A DNA stretch of 64,000 bases from Sisyra terminalis. Lineage: Eukaryota > Arthropoda > Insecta > Neuroptera > Sisyridae. The position numbers and the translations under genes are program-made. Under the pieces are notes generated by a model. The model had not been told where the DNA came from. It did no database searches and saw only the letters and a program-made list of their open reading frames with translations. Positions 24,351 through 36,400 of the stretch are shown in pieces. Every line of letters begins with the position of its first letter. Within the stretch, counting starts at the first letter, position 1. Location: contig OY292275.1 of NCBI GenBank assembly GCA_958496175.1, forward strand, positions 7,502,001 through 7,566,000, written 5' to 3'.

Positions 24351-27300
24351 GTTTTGTTGAAACTATACGGAAAACTTTTTTCCAGGATTCAATCCTTAAA
24401 ATACCTAAATTGAAAGTTACAGTTTAATTCGAAGATATAAAATATTTTAATTTGATCAAATAATATGTCAGATACTAGCATTTTCTTGAAACGAAAATTT
24501 TCACGAAGCAAGATGAGTCATTTCGATTTTTATTTTTAGAAACAACAGCATTTGAAAATGGCGGGAGAAATCCTCGTCGCAACGTTGTACTATGCAAAAA
24601 AACATTACTAAGTTACTGTTACATTCATAATTTGATACAAAATCCAGTTGTTTTGATTCAATTTTATTACAAAAACAAAATAAATATTTTCAATTCTCAA
24701 AATTTGTGCACTTTTAGTTGAAATTTATCATATTTAGCGGGAGGGTCTTAGTTTTGCGACAAAATATTTCTAGGGGTGTCACAGAAAGTTTGACACAGCG
24801 TGACAATAGAGGGGGACAATAGGGGGATGAGGTCAGAAAAAGCTTATTTAAGCGTGACGTATTTAATGAACGGGCCCTATCGGAAAAGTAATAACTTTAC
24901 TTTCCTTCAAATTTCAGATATAGTTTGATTGATTGCGAAAATAAAATTTTCCTTAAAACTTATTAAAAATTCATACACAATAACACATGTTTTCAAAAAA
25001 AAATAAAATAATTTTTCTCATTATCCAGCCTTTCAATATTTTTTTTAAATCTGTAGAAAATTACTCACTTTTTGCTTGTAATTGCAATTATAGTTTGATC
25101 GTTTGGAAAAACAGTTTTTGTTGTTTGTATTAAAAGAGTAAGTATTATAAACACAATTTCTATTCCATTAAATAATTGAGAGTAATTCTTAGGGTAGAAA
25201 ATTTTTTTCGGGACGGAAAATAAAAAAATTTGTGAAAATTGTAATGATTTTTTTTAATAACCGATCAATTATTTGCTTATAGGTATACTTCGGTTTCAAT
25301 GTATGGTCTGACTCTCATTTGCTCATTGAAATCAAAGCTTTTTTCTACCAAAATATCAATTTTTTACAGCTAAAAATTTTTTTTTTCCTGACTTTAATAA
25401 TGTTCTGTATCTATTAAAAAAAAAAAATATGCATTTGATTCATATTGTAATTCTTATTGTAAAGTTATTAGTGTAATTGATTTTTTTTTTTGATATTAGA
25501 GATTTTTTTAGTTTTCTTTGAAGACAATTTCAAGATGAAATAAGAGCATCTCCACAAAATATGATTAGAATTATTCAAGAGGTGTAGATTTACTGTGCTC
25601 AAATTAAATTTGATAAAAATATTTTCTTAAAAGTTTATGTAATATTATTTACTAATAAATATAAAGATTTGTCAAGAACGAAATCGCAACCGAAGTTGTA
25701 TCGGGTTCGCAAAGTTTTTTTATGTCTTAGGAATAATGTAAAAAATGCCCCGGAAGGCAAATAACATTCTTTCCACACGAATATATCAGATCAAATTGCA
25801 CAAGACGTAAATCTGTGCTAATTTTCGTATTCGAAAAAATCGCAACTATCGTAATTTGTAACCCCTTTCCGTTGTTGTTCGTATTCGCTCCTTGATGTTA
25901 GAAAAGGTCATAACGACAGAATCGTGAGCGTTTCTATCCACATCGCGAAATATGGGAGAAAAAGATTGCGGGCGACATTTTTCTCCTGTTCACATGATAA
26001 TAGATTTCTAATTAGTACTGACGTGCAACAACAACGATATTAATCTAATTCCACTTTCTAAGTGCTTACTTTACCAATGGGGGTGCTCCACTTTCCAACT
26101 TATTGTATTAAACAGCCATAAATATAACGCGGATTTATCGATATAGAAATAATAATAAAAGCGACATTTCAGCAGCAGCCAAGTGTGCTCGTTATAGCCA
26201 TAAAATATATTGTCATTGTCTATATTAAATACCACCAGCGTTCGATTTAGATTCCGACGACAAAAAGCTACGACTAATTACTGTTAAGACCAAATGATAA
26301 ACCACTTTCGGTCTTAATTGATTTGTAAAGATTTGAAAAATCCGTTTTCCATAAACATTTTCTGAAAAACATTTGATCTTTCACGTCGTTCACGTGACTG
26401 AAATATTTTACGTTCGATATGTCTCTCCCATTATTTGCCTTTTACTTTCAATGCTTTTTAGATCTGCCTTTTATGACTTTATGTGCAATGGATTTGAATT
26501 GAATATAAAATGTAAACATTAGCACAGATGCAGCAAAGAATGAGAAAGTGTTTTCAAAATGAAATGGGAAAAAAGGTGGTCTCGTGTACTCCTACAACAT
26601 TTGTTACTATCAGGGCTGGCCAAGATATATTGAAAGAAAGGCCCGGTCTGGATGTCATGATGATTTTCATAACCAGTTTGTGTTTTGAAAAAGAGAAGAA
26701 AAAAAGCACACACATTTTTTTAATTGCCATTGTATTTCAGATGGTAACTGTACGAGGCGAACAAATATCATGTTGATATCGACGATTAAAACTTGCATTA
26801 TAACTCTATTAAATTAATTAACGAAATTTTCAAACGGAATCGTGAATTTGATCAATTGGAAACTCATTTTTTATAATCAGAGAAAGTTGTATGATATTCG
26901 TTTGGAATTGAATCCAAATGTGAAATATTATGCTAATTGGATTTTTTCAAATTTAATTTAATATTCAAATCGATCATTTGTCAATTTGCCGTTAGTTTGG
27001 GCATCTATACTATATTCCATTTGTGTGATAAAAATGATTTCATTTAAATAATTCGAAAATATAGTTGACGGCTTCTAATTTAGAATGTTTGGATGTTTAA
27101 GTAAATTATGGCTTTGTTACTGCGTGTAAAAGTAGTTAAGTGATAATTAATAAGCAAACCCTAAGAATTATATCAGATAAGATTTACATAAAACTTGTAC
27201 TGATAAAATCAAAAGCAAGAAAAGTCATAAATCATCTAATTGTTTGTTTTATGAAAGCAGTGTAGTAATGATTGAAAATCGAACTTGGAATTTCCTGCTT

Positions 27301-27541
27301 TTCCAAAGACTTTTCAGGTGTTTATAGTAAATCAATTGACGAATAAGAAATTGCAGAGGTTACTTAAGATAAAAATACTTACATAAAGGCATCAAATTCA
27401 GAATATTTCTAACATGTAACCATTTTTTCTGTAATAAAACAAAACTGTTCGAATATCGTGATTTTTTTAGACAAAAATTATGCTAAAATAATGTAAAATT
27501 ATTTCAATTTACCTTGACGGAATGCTTTGTATATAAAAATT
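24351..27541. other. Non-coding sequence, probable ft intron, with a complex island
   Basis: No gene is supported. About 25860-26260 is compositionally complex, contains homeodomain-like TAATTA/ATTAAT strings and repeated GCCATAAA, and could be an enhancer. A CAGGGCTGGCC string at about 26612 may be one end of a hAT element, without a partner. About 24740-24890 has the appearance of a transposon end (GTGACGTATTTAATGAACGG) without visible limits. Confidence 0.35.
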
Positions 27542-27820
27542 GTTAAAACTTTTAGTTTACATGTATTATAAAACAGGAGACCTCAACGCCTCATTAAGCG
27601 GCGAACCCAGGTGCGTTATACGCACCAAGTTTTGCGCATCTGATTTAACTAATCTATTACTTATGACGCATTCTATACAATATTGAATATCCACTTATTA
27701 TAAAAATTAAAAAGAGCTATTTATTTACAAATTTAAAGTTTGATTTTTTCCCAGACCAATTCTTGGGTATTAAGTTCTTAATATTCAACGAAACTTTCCA
27801 AGATTTACACATCATTGTTG
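27542..27820 (+). repeat. Dispersed repeat, copy 1 (partner at 29695)
   Basis: This interval and 29695-29975 share, in order, TTTAGTTTA, CAGGAGAC, CGAACCCAGG or CAAACCCAGG, ACGCACC, TTTTGCGCATCTGATTTAACT, and CTTTCCAAGATTTA. They lie about 2.15 kb apart in the same orientation and are well diverged. The class is unknown. Confidence 0.6.
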
Positions 27821-29694
27821 ACTAAACTATTATAATGATTAACTCTTTAAAATATGTTATAATGTTAAAATATATTATAATGATTAACTCTTTGAAAAAA
27901 AAATATTAGTTTAACTCGGCAGACGTTGTCCTGGCAGTCTATATTATAATGGCTGTAAATAAATAACTTGACATTAAAAATATGTTCTTTAAACATTAAA
28001 ATTCCCTCCCTCAGCAACCCACAGCATCCCTTGCTGTACCTTTTATAACTTAGCTTCAAGATATACATTTTTCAATTAAGTTTTGAGAAAAATTGCTATA
28101 CCACTAAAAATCACTTCACTATTGTAGGAATAAAATATTGGCAGTTAGAGGCTATTCTATTGACTGTCGAAAAAGTTATCTTTTTGCGGTTTTGGGTATA
28201 AAACTGACAAAAAAAATAGATAAAAACGATCTTCGACGCGGGTTGTATATCGTGACAAAATTTAAGCTAAATCGGTGCAGAACTTTTTGAGTTTTTGAAG
28301 CTAATACAAAATAGCATAATATTTTTATATTTATAGAAGATAGATGTATGTTTGCATGAAAAAATGATTGTAAACAAAATAATAAAAGCTCATTAAGTTT
28401 CAGTTTTTTGAATGATATTTCAATGCTGAATTTCCAGAGTGCCCCGCAAAATTATTTGGGTTCACCATCTCTGGTGTATAGAGTATACTGTATCGTGAAT
28501 CATATTATCTGCAAATCAATCAGCTATGCATAAGTAAAAGTTAAATTTGGCAAAATCGATAAAGCCGACTTTAAGTTGAAAAATATTATTAGGTAAAATT
28601 GGGTTAAAATTTCAAAAATACCGAGCCTAGATTTTTGTATATTCGTAGCAATCCCACTCATTATTTCTATTCCCGAATGAACCTATTCCCCAAAACCATT
28701 ATCCTTCTGCAGTGTTCGAAAGTACGACGAATTTGAAATTCGAACAATTATTTGAAACCTAATACCTACCTCCAAAATTACGGATAACCATTGAACAGAT
28801 TACTATATATTTGAGAAAACTAGGGCTCATAATGAAAAGTCACCACCCCAAAATGGCCTTATCTCGGACGAAATTTTTCACATAGATTTGTAACTTCTTT
28901 ATTTTCTGTTTTTATTTGCCTGAATATATACCGTAAAAACTAAATATTTTTTGTTAACAATGTTAAAGATGATTCAATGAATAATATTCAGCTTAATTTC
29001 AGCGCAAATAACCATATCTTATATCCTTATTTTGCATTAGAAAATCGTTAATGACCATAGACCATAGTCACAACTCGAATATTACATTTAGCTATTAAGA
29101 TATTTATTATGAGTGCATAAATTCATTTTTTAAATTGAAATTCTGTAACAAAAAAAATGCTCTCTAAATACTTCAGCAGAAGACATAACTACTCCAGGTC
29201 TCCATGTCAATCATTGATTCATAAAAAAAAAGATTTAAAAATACGCTTGATTAATAAAAAAAGTTTTTTTTTTTTTGGTATAAATACCAAAAATACTTTC
29301 ATATTAATTTTGTGAAATACCGTTATTTTGATAAAACCAAAATAGACACTGAATTTTATGGGGTCTAAAATATTATTTAAAAAGTAAAGTTCAGTTATTG
29401 ATAATGTTAGAACTTTCAAAAAAATAAAATAAATTCAATCCATAATCCTCAACAAACAATCCAGTTTTATATTAAACGATAATATTTAATCATTTACAGC
29501 ACGTTGATTATTAAATTTGAAATTTCGATTGTTAAATCACATGTTATCCCATACAAACTTTGTCATCCTTTTTTACTTTTTTAGGGTACAAAGTTATAAA
29601 AATCCTTTCATACCAGATGTCTTCATAGTATAAGGAAAAACCTTCTAAATTTCATCAGTCAACTGGGAAAAATAGTAATAATATTATAATAATC
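27821..29694. other. Non-coding sequence with repeat-like stretches
   Basis: No gene is supported. At about 28140-28320 phrases such as ATCGTGACAAAATTTAAGC and AAATCGGTGCAGAAC are of the kind found in widespread insect repeats, but ends are not visible. Confidence 0.35.
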
Positions 29695-29975
29695 GTTAAA
29701 GCGTTTAGTTTAAATGTTTTATTCAGGAGACTTCAATGCTACAATAAGCTACAAACCCAGGAGCGTTACACGCACCTGTTTTGCGCATCTGATTTAACTG
29801 AACCATAAAATATTAGGAATTCACATATTTTAGAAACTAAAAACTGTTATTTATTTAAACATTTAAATATTTTCGGGAAATTCGATGCAAAAGTATGAAT
29901 TTTTCCCGGACAAATTTCTGAATTTAATAAGTTTATAATATTCACCATAGCTTTCCAAGATTTATTCATCAAAAA
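29695..29975 (+). repeat. Dispersed repeat, copy 2 (partner at 27542)
   Basis: Second copy of the repeat described at 27542-27820, same orientation. Confidence 0.6.
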
Positions 29976-32900
29976 TTAACTTTTTATCAAAAAAAATAAT
30001 AAAAAAATGGTAAATTCGAATTTTTAAAAAATAAATTAATTTATTTAATCAAATGGAACATTTTTTGAGATATTAATTAAATTTCCTAGGCCTTAATAAA
30101 ATTTAAAAAATGTAATTTCATTAACGAGAATGATACTTAAATTCCAGTAATTTCGAAAAGTTTTTGGTTTCATAGTTATTACTTATTTCCACCTGGAAAT
30201 TCCTATTAATGAAAGTATAAAATTGTTGAGTTTTATTTAAAGAATTGCTGTTTGATATAATCTAAAAATTGATTTAATCTAACGCGATTTTTTGCTTGTC
30301 CATCTGTATGATTACAGATGCGGCATCTATATATGCGTTAAAACAAATTAATCGTTTTGATTTTTTTGATTAATCAGGTCGATGGATTAATATATCAGAA
30401 GGATGAATTTCATATACCGATATAATCACACATCATAAACGCAAATTGCTAAGTTTCATTTCCTGGCGATATCATGATAAGAGGCGGCAAAAAACTTTCA
30501 AATTATTGATCGATTAATAATTGTTGGAAAGCAAATAATTTGCTGTATGACTTGACAGATATTTTCTAGACGTTTATTTTGGAAATTGGAAAAAATCACA
30601 CGATTGATTATATCAGTTTCGCTTGATATGTTCTAGTTTTTCATAACGGTTTCTCTTACCATATATAATAATTAATATTCATTTTTTTTCGCTAAATGGG
30701 ATGTGCTAGATTTTTGATTTATTTCTGTGGAGAAAAGTCCGGCTGATTCGGCTTATCAAAGATTTTCCTAAATGGTGTTGTATGACCCTTTTTATCATAC
30801 GAACCAATGCCTTGAATTGATCGGCAATTCATACTGTGTAAAAGACTGTTGCGTATATGACTTTTGACAAGCGACAAATCAATTACATTGGAGTTCGTCT
30901 TCCGACAACGTTATCCGTATGGTAGATAACCCATTATGGGTAAATGTTGCTTTATAAATAATAATCTTCAGCATCTCGATTCACTCTAAGTACGTCGCTA
31001 TGTGAAGACCGCATAATAAATTTTCCAACTGCGTTCAATTCCGAAAGAATGCTTTTCACCTTTTTTATATCCACACTCTATTCAAAACACAAATCAAATT
31101 TTATTTCTATATCCCCATTGTTTTTAACAGTTTTTTCCACACTTGGAGCTCAAGAAATCACACATTTAATGTCTATATTAGGCTTGAATGATTTCAACGT
31201 ACAACTTTTATTTAACCGTTAGAAAACTTTTAAAGATATTCCAAGAAATTACACCGAATTACCACTATAAATATAATTGTAACACTTGATATTTCTTTAG
31301 TAGTTTCACGTAAAAAATTACCACCCTTATTAAAACATTATTTTTTTTAATTTTCTGGAAGTCTTACTATTGTTTAGTGATCATTTATCTACAGAAACAG
31401 TAAAGAAGAACTCGTAAACTCAGATATCATATGTACAAAACTTTTGAAATTCTTTGTTCGATTGCATAAAACCCTAATAAATCTATTTAAAAAATAAGTC
31501 AATTTTCTTTTAATAACTATACCTATGGTATATATATAAAATCGTTCGGCCTGATGTAATGAATAAGAATCAAACTACAGCCAAAACTGCTGGTCGTAGA
31601 ATCTTGAAATTTGGAAGGTACATTCCTTATATGACATAAGCATCCGATTAGAACGGATTTTTAAAAATTCCACCCCTAACGGGGTGAAATGGGGTGGCAA
31701 AGTTTGTATGTGGTAACATACAAACCGTCAACAAACGAAATTTCAAATTTAATAATCAGTGTCGTTAAATACGAAAGATTAAACGATTTTAAAAATATTT
31801 AATAAGTGATTCCGATTTGAATATGTCTGTTTGATTTTTAAAAATTTTGCCGATTTGAATTCATTTAAATTCAATTAAAGTGCCAAAGTGTATAATGGAA
31901 AAGTGTATAGGGTGTTAATGTATATAATTCTAATCTCTGTCGGTTCATATAAAGTAATTTTTAGTTTCAAAATGTCGTTATTCCAAATTTGCCGACTATT
32001 GAAAAAATTTGTAACAGTTTGTATACCTTCTTTTAACTAAAAAAAACAGATAAACCGATTTTTATAAAATTTAGTACTATATTAAGATACAATACTTCCA
32101 CTCACTACAGGCTTTAATATCATTACAAAACAATAATAAGGGAAGGTATTTACTTCATAAAGTTGATGGATAAAAAAATAATAATTACAAAGATTGGAAA
32201 TATTTTTATAAAGTTTTCTTACATTTCTTAATTTAAACTAATAATTAAAGGTTTAACTATAATAAGCTAATAACAATTAGCATCGCTATGTTTTATTTTT
32301 CTTCAAAATTGTAGCTAAAAAAACCCAGATGGTGGTTCAAGAAGAAAATAGTAATATTAATACGACTAGAGAAAATATTTTTAAAATTGGTGTATTACCG
32401 GCTTGCTAACCACTAATCCAACGAAATCGCAGGCAATTCATGTCACCTTATAGCTTATATGATTAAAATAATGCAAGTCGTATTTTTATTTATTTTTTTT
32501 TTTTTGACAAAATTTGAAGTATCCTTACCATATTCAACGTATTTGTATTAAAGCTAGCGAAGTTTTCAAGAGGAAATATTTTTTGTCGCAGTAGAGAAGT
32601 GGTTCTGGGAGAATTATTCATTCGGGAATTGGAGCAGTATCTGGAAACCCTACTAATTTACAGCAAAACTAGGATTCTATACTTTTGAATTTGTGACCCA
32701 ATTTAAATAACTATTTCAAAATAATACATCCATTTAAAATAAGGGGAATTTTGAAATATTTTTCTATTTGTCTACCTTAAATTATATTTCAACTTACGGC
32801 CGACTTATCTTATCTTAGGACTTATCTTAGGATATTTTTATTTATGCATAGCTGATTGATTTGCAGATGATTAAATATAAAGTAAGCATGCATCCTACGC

Positions 32901-33145
32901 ATAAGGTGTAAAAATTATCAATTTAAATAATCTTTTGATTAATGTCTGTTTAAAGGCGTTAAAATAATATTTAGATTCGATTACGTTTTTCGTAAGAATA
33001 CAAAATTTCCGATATATGAATCTTATATATGTAAGTTTCGAAAGAAAATAATACCATCATAGATGTCACACAGACGAAGTTTTGGGTATTAGCTAGTTTT
33101 AAGATAAGATGCAAAAGTTTAAAATGATTTTTTCTTCTTTTTCAG
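29976..33145. other. Non-coding sequence ending in the splice acceptor of the first visible ft exon
   Basis: About 30700-31080 is compositionally complex and may be regulatory. About 31550-31740 contains TTGAAATTTGGAAGG, CCACCCCTAACGG and GGGTGAAATGGGG, a phrase set common in insect interspersed repeats. The interval ends with a pyrimidine-rich tract and CAG at 33143-33145, the acceptor for the exon at 33146. Confidence 0.4.
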
Positions 33146-33457
33146 GTGGTCGTAATGGTTTTGGACAAAAATGATAGTCCTCCATCCTTCAAAGACACTC
33201 CATTGATCTACTCAGTGTCCGAAGATCTCGGCATTGGACAATCTGTTGCAACTTTACGTGCCATCGATCCCGACACGATCGGCCATTTGCGCTATACTCT
33301 GGAAAGCGGCGACGAAAAGCGCCACTTCGAATTGGACCTAAATTCGGGAGTGCTTCAACTCCGTGACACTCTGGACCGGGAAACTCAAGATGTGTACAAA
33401 TTACTTGTACGAGTCTCCGACTCAGTGCAACACACCGACACAATTGTAACAGTAATG
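33146..33457 (+). CDS. ft: ft exon a: cadherin repeat 1 of the window
   Basis: The exon encodes residues 1-104 of the visible protein. It opens with the tail of an upstream repeat (VVVMVLDKNDSPPSF) and carries nearly a whole repeat with DPDTIG, LDRE and DVYKL landmarks. The acceptor is CAG at 33143-33145 and the donor is ATG followed by GTACGT; both borders are phase 0. The upstream exon it joins is outside the window or more than 33 kb away. Confidence 0.93.
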
Positions 33458-36400
33458 GTACGTAATTTGTTTATCAAATTCTTCATTTGAAAGTATGCAC
33501 CCAACTGTGGTGAAGTTCCAAAATAAATAAGGTCGGCGGCATGCCGATGGCGAGATTAATTTACCAGTTTGGAGACAAGCCTTTTGATTCATTTAGCGAT
33601 TTCCTCAATGTGTGCTTACCTACACTACAGGGCCCTTATTATTTCAGCCTTAAGCACACATTTTTCATAATTATTTACTTTCTAATATTCTTATTTGGAT
33701 CTGAAGATATTTAATTGAATCAGATCAAAAAAAGATACGGAATTTTGAAACATATAATTTTTCTCAAGTAAATGAAAAAAATAAAAGATCTCGGTACATA
33801 TTCCAAGAATCTGAGGAAATGTGTTCTGATTAATGCAAATAAGATACACTTTAAATATATATTCTAGTCGTGTAATGTAAAAAAAAAATGCTTAATAATT
33901 TTCAACTTTCCAACTTTTCTTTTTATATATGAGAAATTTTAATTTAATACAATGGATGCTTAATGTTGTGTTTATTTTTCCTAGGGTTTATAACAAATTC
34001 ACCTACTTTCAAACCTAACTGTGTATCTATAGAGAAAATAATGATTCTTTTTTCTGGTCGATCAATTCAAGTTAATTCTTCTATTATTAGATTTCTTTTT
34101 GTACGTTAAACTTTTTTAAATTGCTTTATATAATTATGTGTTTTCCTTTATAATAGGTAATGGATACAAATGATAACCCTCCAGTGTTTAGTGAGAGCGC
34201 CTATTCTTTTGATATTGTCGAGGATGCTGTACGTGGTGCCCGGGTTGGCCAAATTATAGCGACCGATCCTGACCAGGGTGTTAATTCGCAACTTACTTAT
34301 ACTGTCGTCAGCGATTGGGCTAATGATGTGTTTTCTTTGAATCCCCAAACTGGAGTCTTTACCCTAACAGCCAGACTAGACTACGAAGAGGTTTGTACAA
34401 CCATATATACATTTTTTTTTCAGTAAATATAGAGTTCAAGTTTAATTGTCAATAGAGAATTAAACTAATAGATACGTCATAGATTACATATAGTTAACGA
34501 GGACAGGAAGTGTTATTATTTCAGTCAGACTTTTCTAATTTTTTTGTAAATATATATTTCTTAATAGCATGTATAATGTTCAGTTTTTTTTTTTCACTTA
34601 AATGCTTGTATTGTTTCAAAGTTAATTATACAGGAATGTAATGAACAGATTTCTTGTACGTCTGCAAATATTTGTCAGTACATTTATTGTTTAGTTATTC
34701 TTTATATTAGCAGTGGCGTATTATGTATTAAAGAAGAATTTCTTGCGTATATGAATGTTATATATATTCTCTGTCTTCTGCATTCATTTGTAAAATCTGA
34801 CTTCAAACATATTTTTTGTTTGCAAAGTTTTTATTTTTAAAGCCTTAAATGCCCTGTTTTTATGAAATGATCAACTGGATACCGTAACAAATAATCCGAA
34901 GATAAAACATCTGCGATAAAATATCCACAACAAAATATTTGAAGATGAAATATTGATAGGTGAAATAATTGCGGGATAATTTATTTTAAAAGTTTCAGCA
35001 GTTTTGACCGGTTTTAACGCACAAAACTAGTGTTGACCATTTTTTTACTCTTTACTCAAAGCGTTGTGTACAATAAGGCCATTGATCTGAAATTTTCCTC
35101 AATACGACTTTTAGGTATACACTATTTAAGTTATTTGACAAAAAAAATAATTATCTTCAATATTTTGTCCAGTAATTTTTAAAATTATTTGAATACTGAT
35201 TTCTGGACATGCTATTTGTATGGTTTGAATTCAAAAGAAAAGTTTCATTCCTTGGAAAATAGAATAGTACCTTTAGTTAAATAGAGCATAATATAGAGAT
35301 GAGGGTGGATTTAAACGGGGGTGCAAAATTGAAATAAAAATAAATTTCAAAGATTTGAACTGAGCTTTAATAAAAGCCCAATTATTTTTTCTACCAAGTC
35401 ATGGGAACATTTTGCAATTATTTAACGATTTTCTCATTTTAATTTTAGGTGCAACATTATATTTTAGTAGTGCAAGCTCAAGATCAAGGAATTCCTTCAT
35501 TGTCCTCAACGTTAACAGTGTATTGTAATGTGGTAGATTTAAACGATAACGCTCCAATTTTCGATCCGATGTCCTACAGCAATGAAATTTTCGAAAATGT
35601 TTCTGTCGCTACATCAGTCGTAACTGTTAGTGCCACAGATTTGGATTCAGGTACTGCAAAGATTTGCACTTGTATTCCTGGCGGCATAATAATGAGTTTT
35701 CGTATTCTCTTAGGTGAAAATGGACGCATCGAATACAGCATTACTTATGGAAACGACAATAATGATTTTGAAATTCTTCCAAATGGTACAATTCGCACTT
35801 TGAAATTATTGGATCGTGAGCAACACGCCATTTATAATTTGGTGGTCACAGCCACAGATCAAGCTCCAGCACCTCAAAAACGGCTTTCATCGACGGTTCA
35901 AGTAAGTCGATTTTGGTATATATATGTGCGAACATAGATCATTTTTGTATTATAATAAATTATAATTGTCAGAAGTTCAAACGAATACCTTTCAGTTGAT
36001 TACTGTTATTAGAGATTTTCAAAATATACCCTGAGACCTTAAATCTTTTCGACTATTATTTATGCATTATCCATTATATTATTATAATATACGTCACAAT
36101 CTATCATTAAAACACGTGACGGATGTGGTGGGTTTTTGAAAAACTCGCTACAATTTCGCATTAAATAATTCCAAATATTTTTTCGTAATATTTGAATATT
36201 TTTTTCTCGTTCTTTAGGTAACGATAATTTTGAAAGATGTAAATGATTTGGCTCCAGAATTTATAAGTTCGAATTCGACATCAGTGGCGGAAAATGTCGC
36301 CTATAATACTGTAGTTATGGCTATTAAAGCTCTCGATAAGGACGAAGGACGTAATGGGTATATTGAATACTCGTTATCTAATGAGACTTCCGGAACATTT

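Noticed and set aside
35449..35937. A single exon reading straight through 35651-35713
   Set aside because: Read-through puts 21 unrelated residues inside the DLDSGENG calcium-binding phrase; splicing restores the family consensus.
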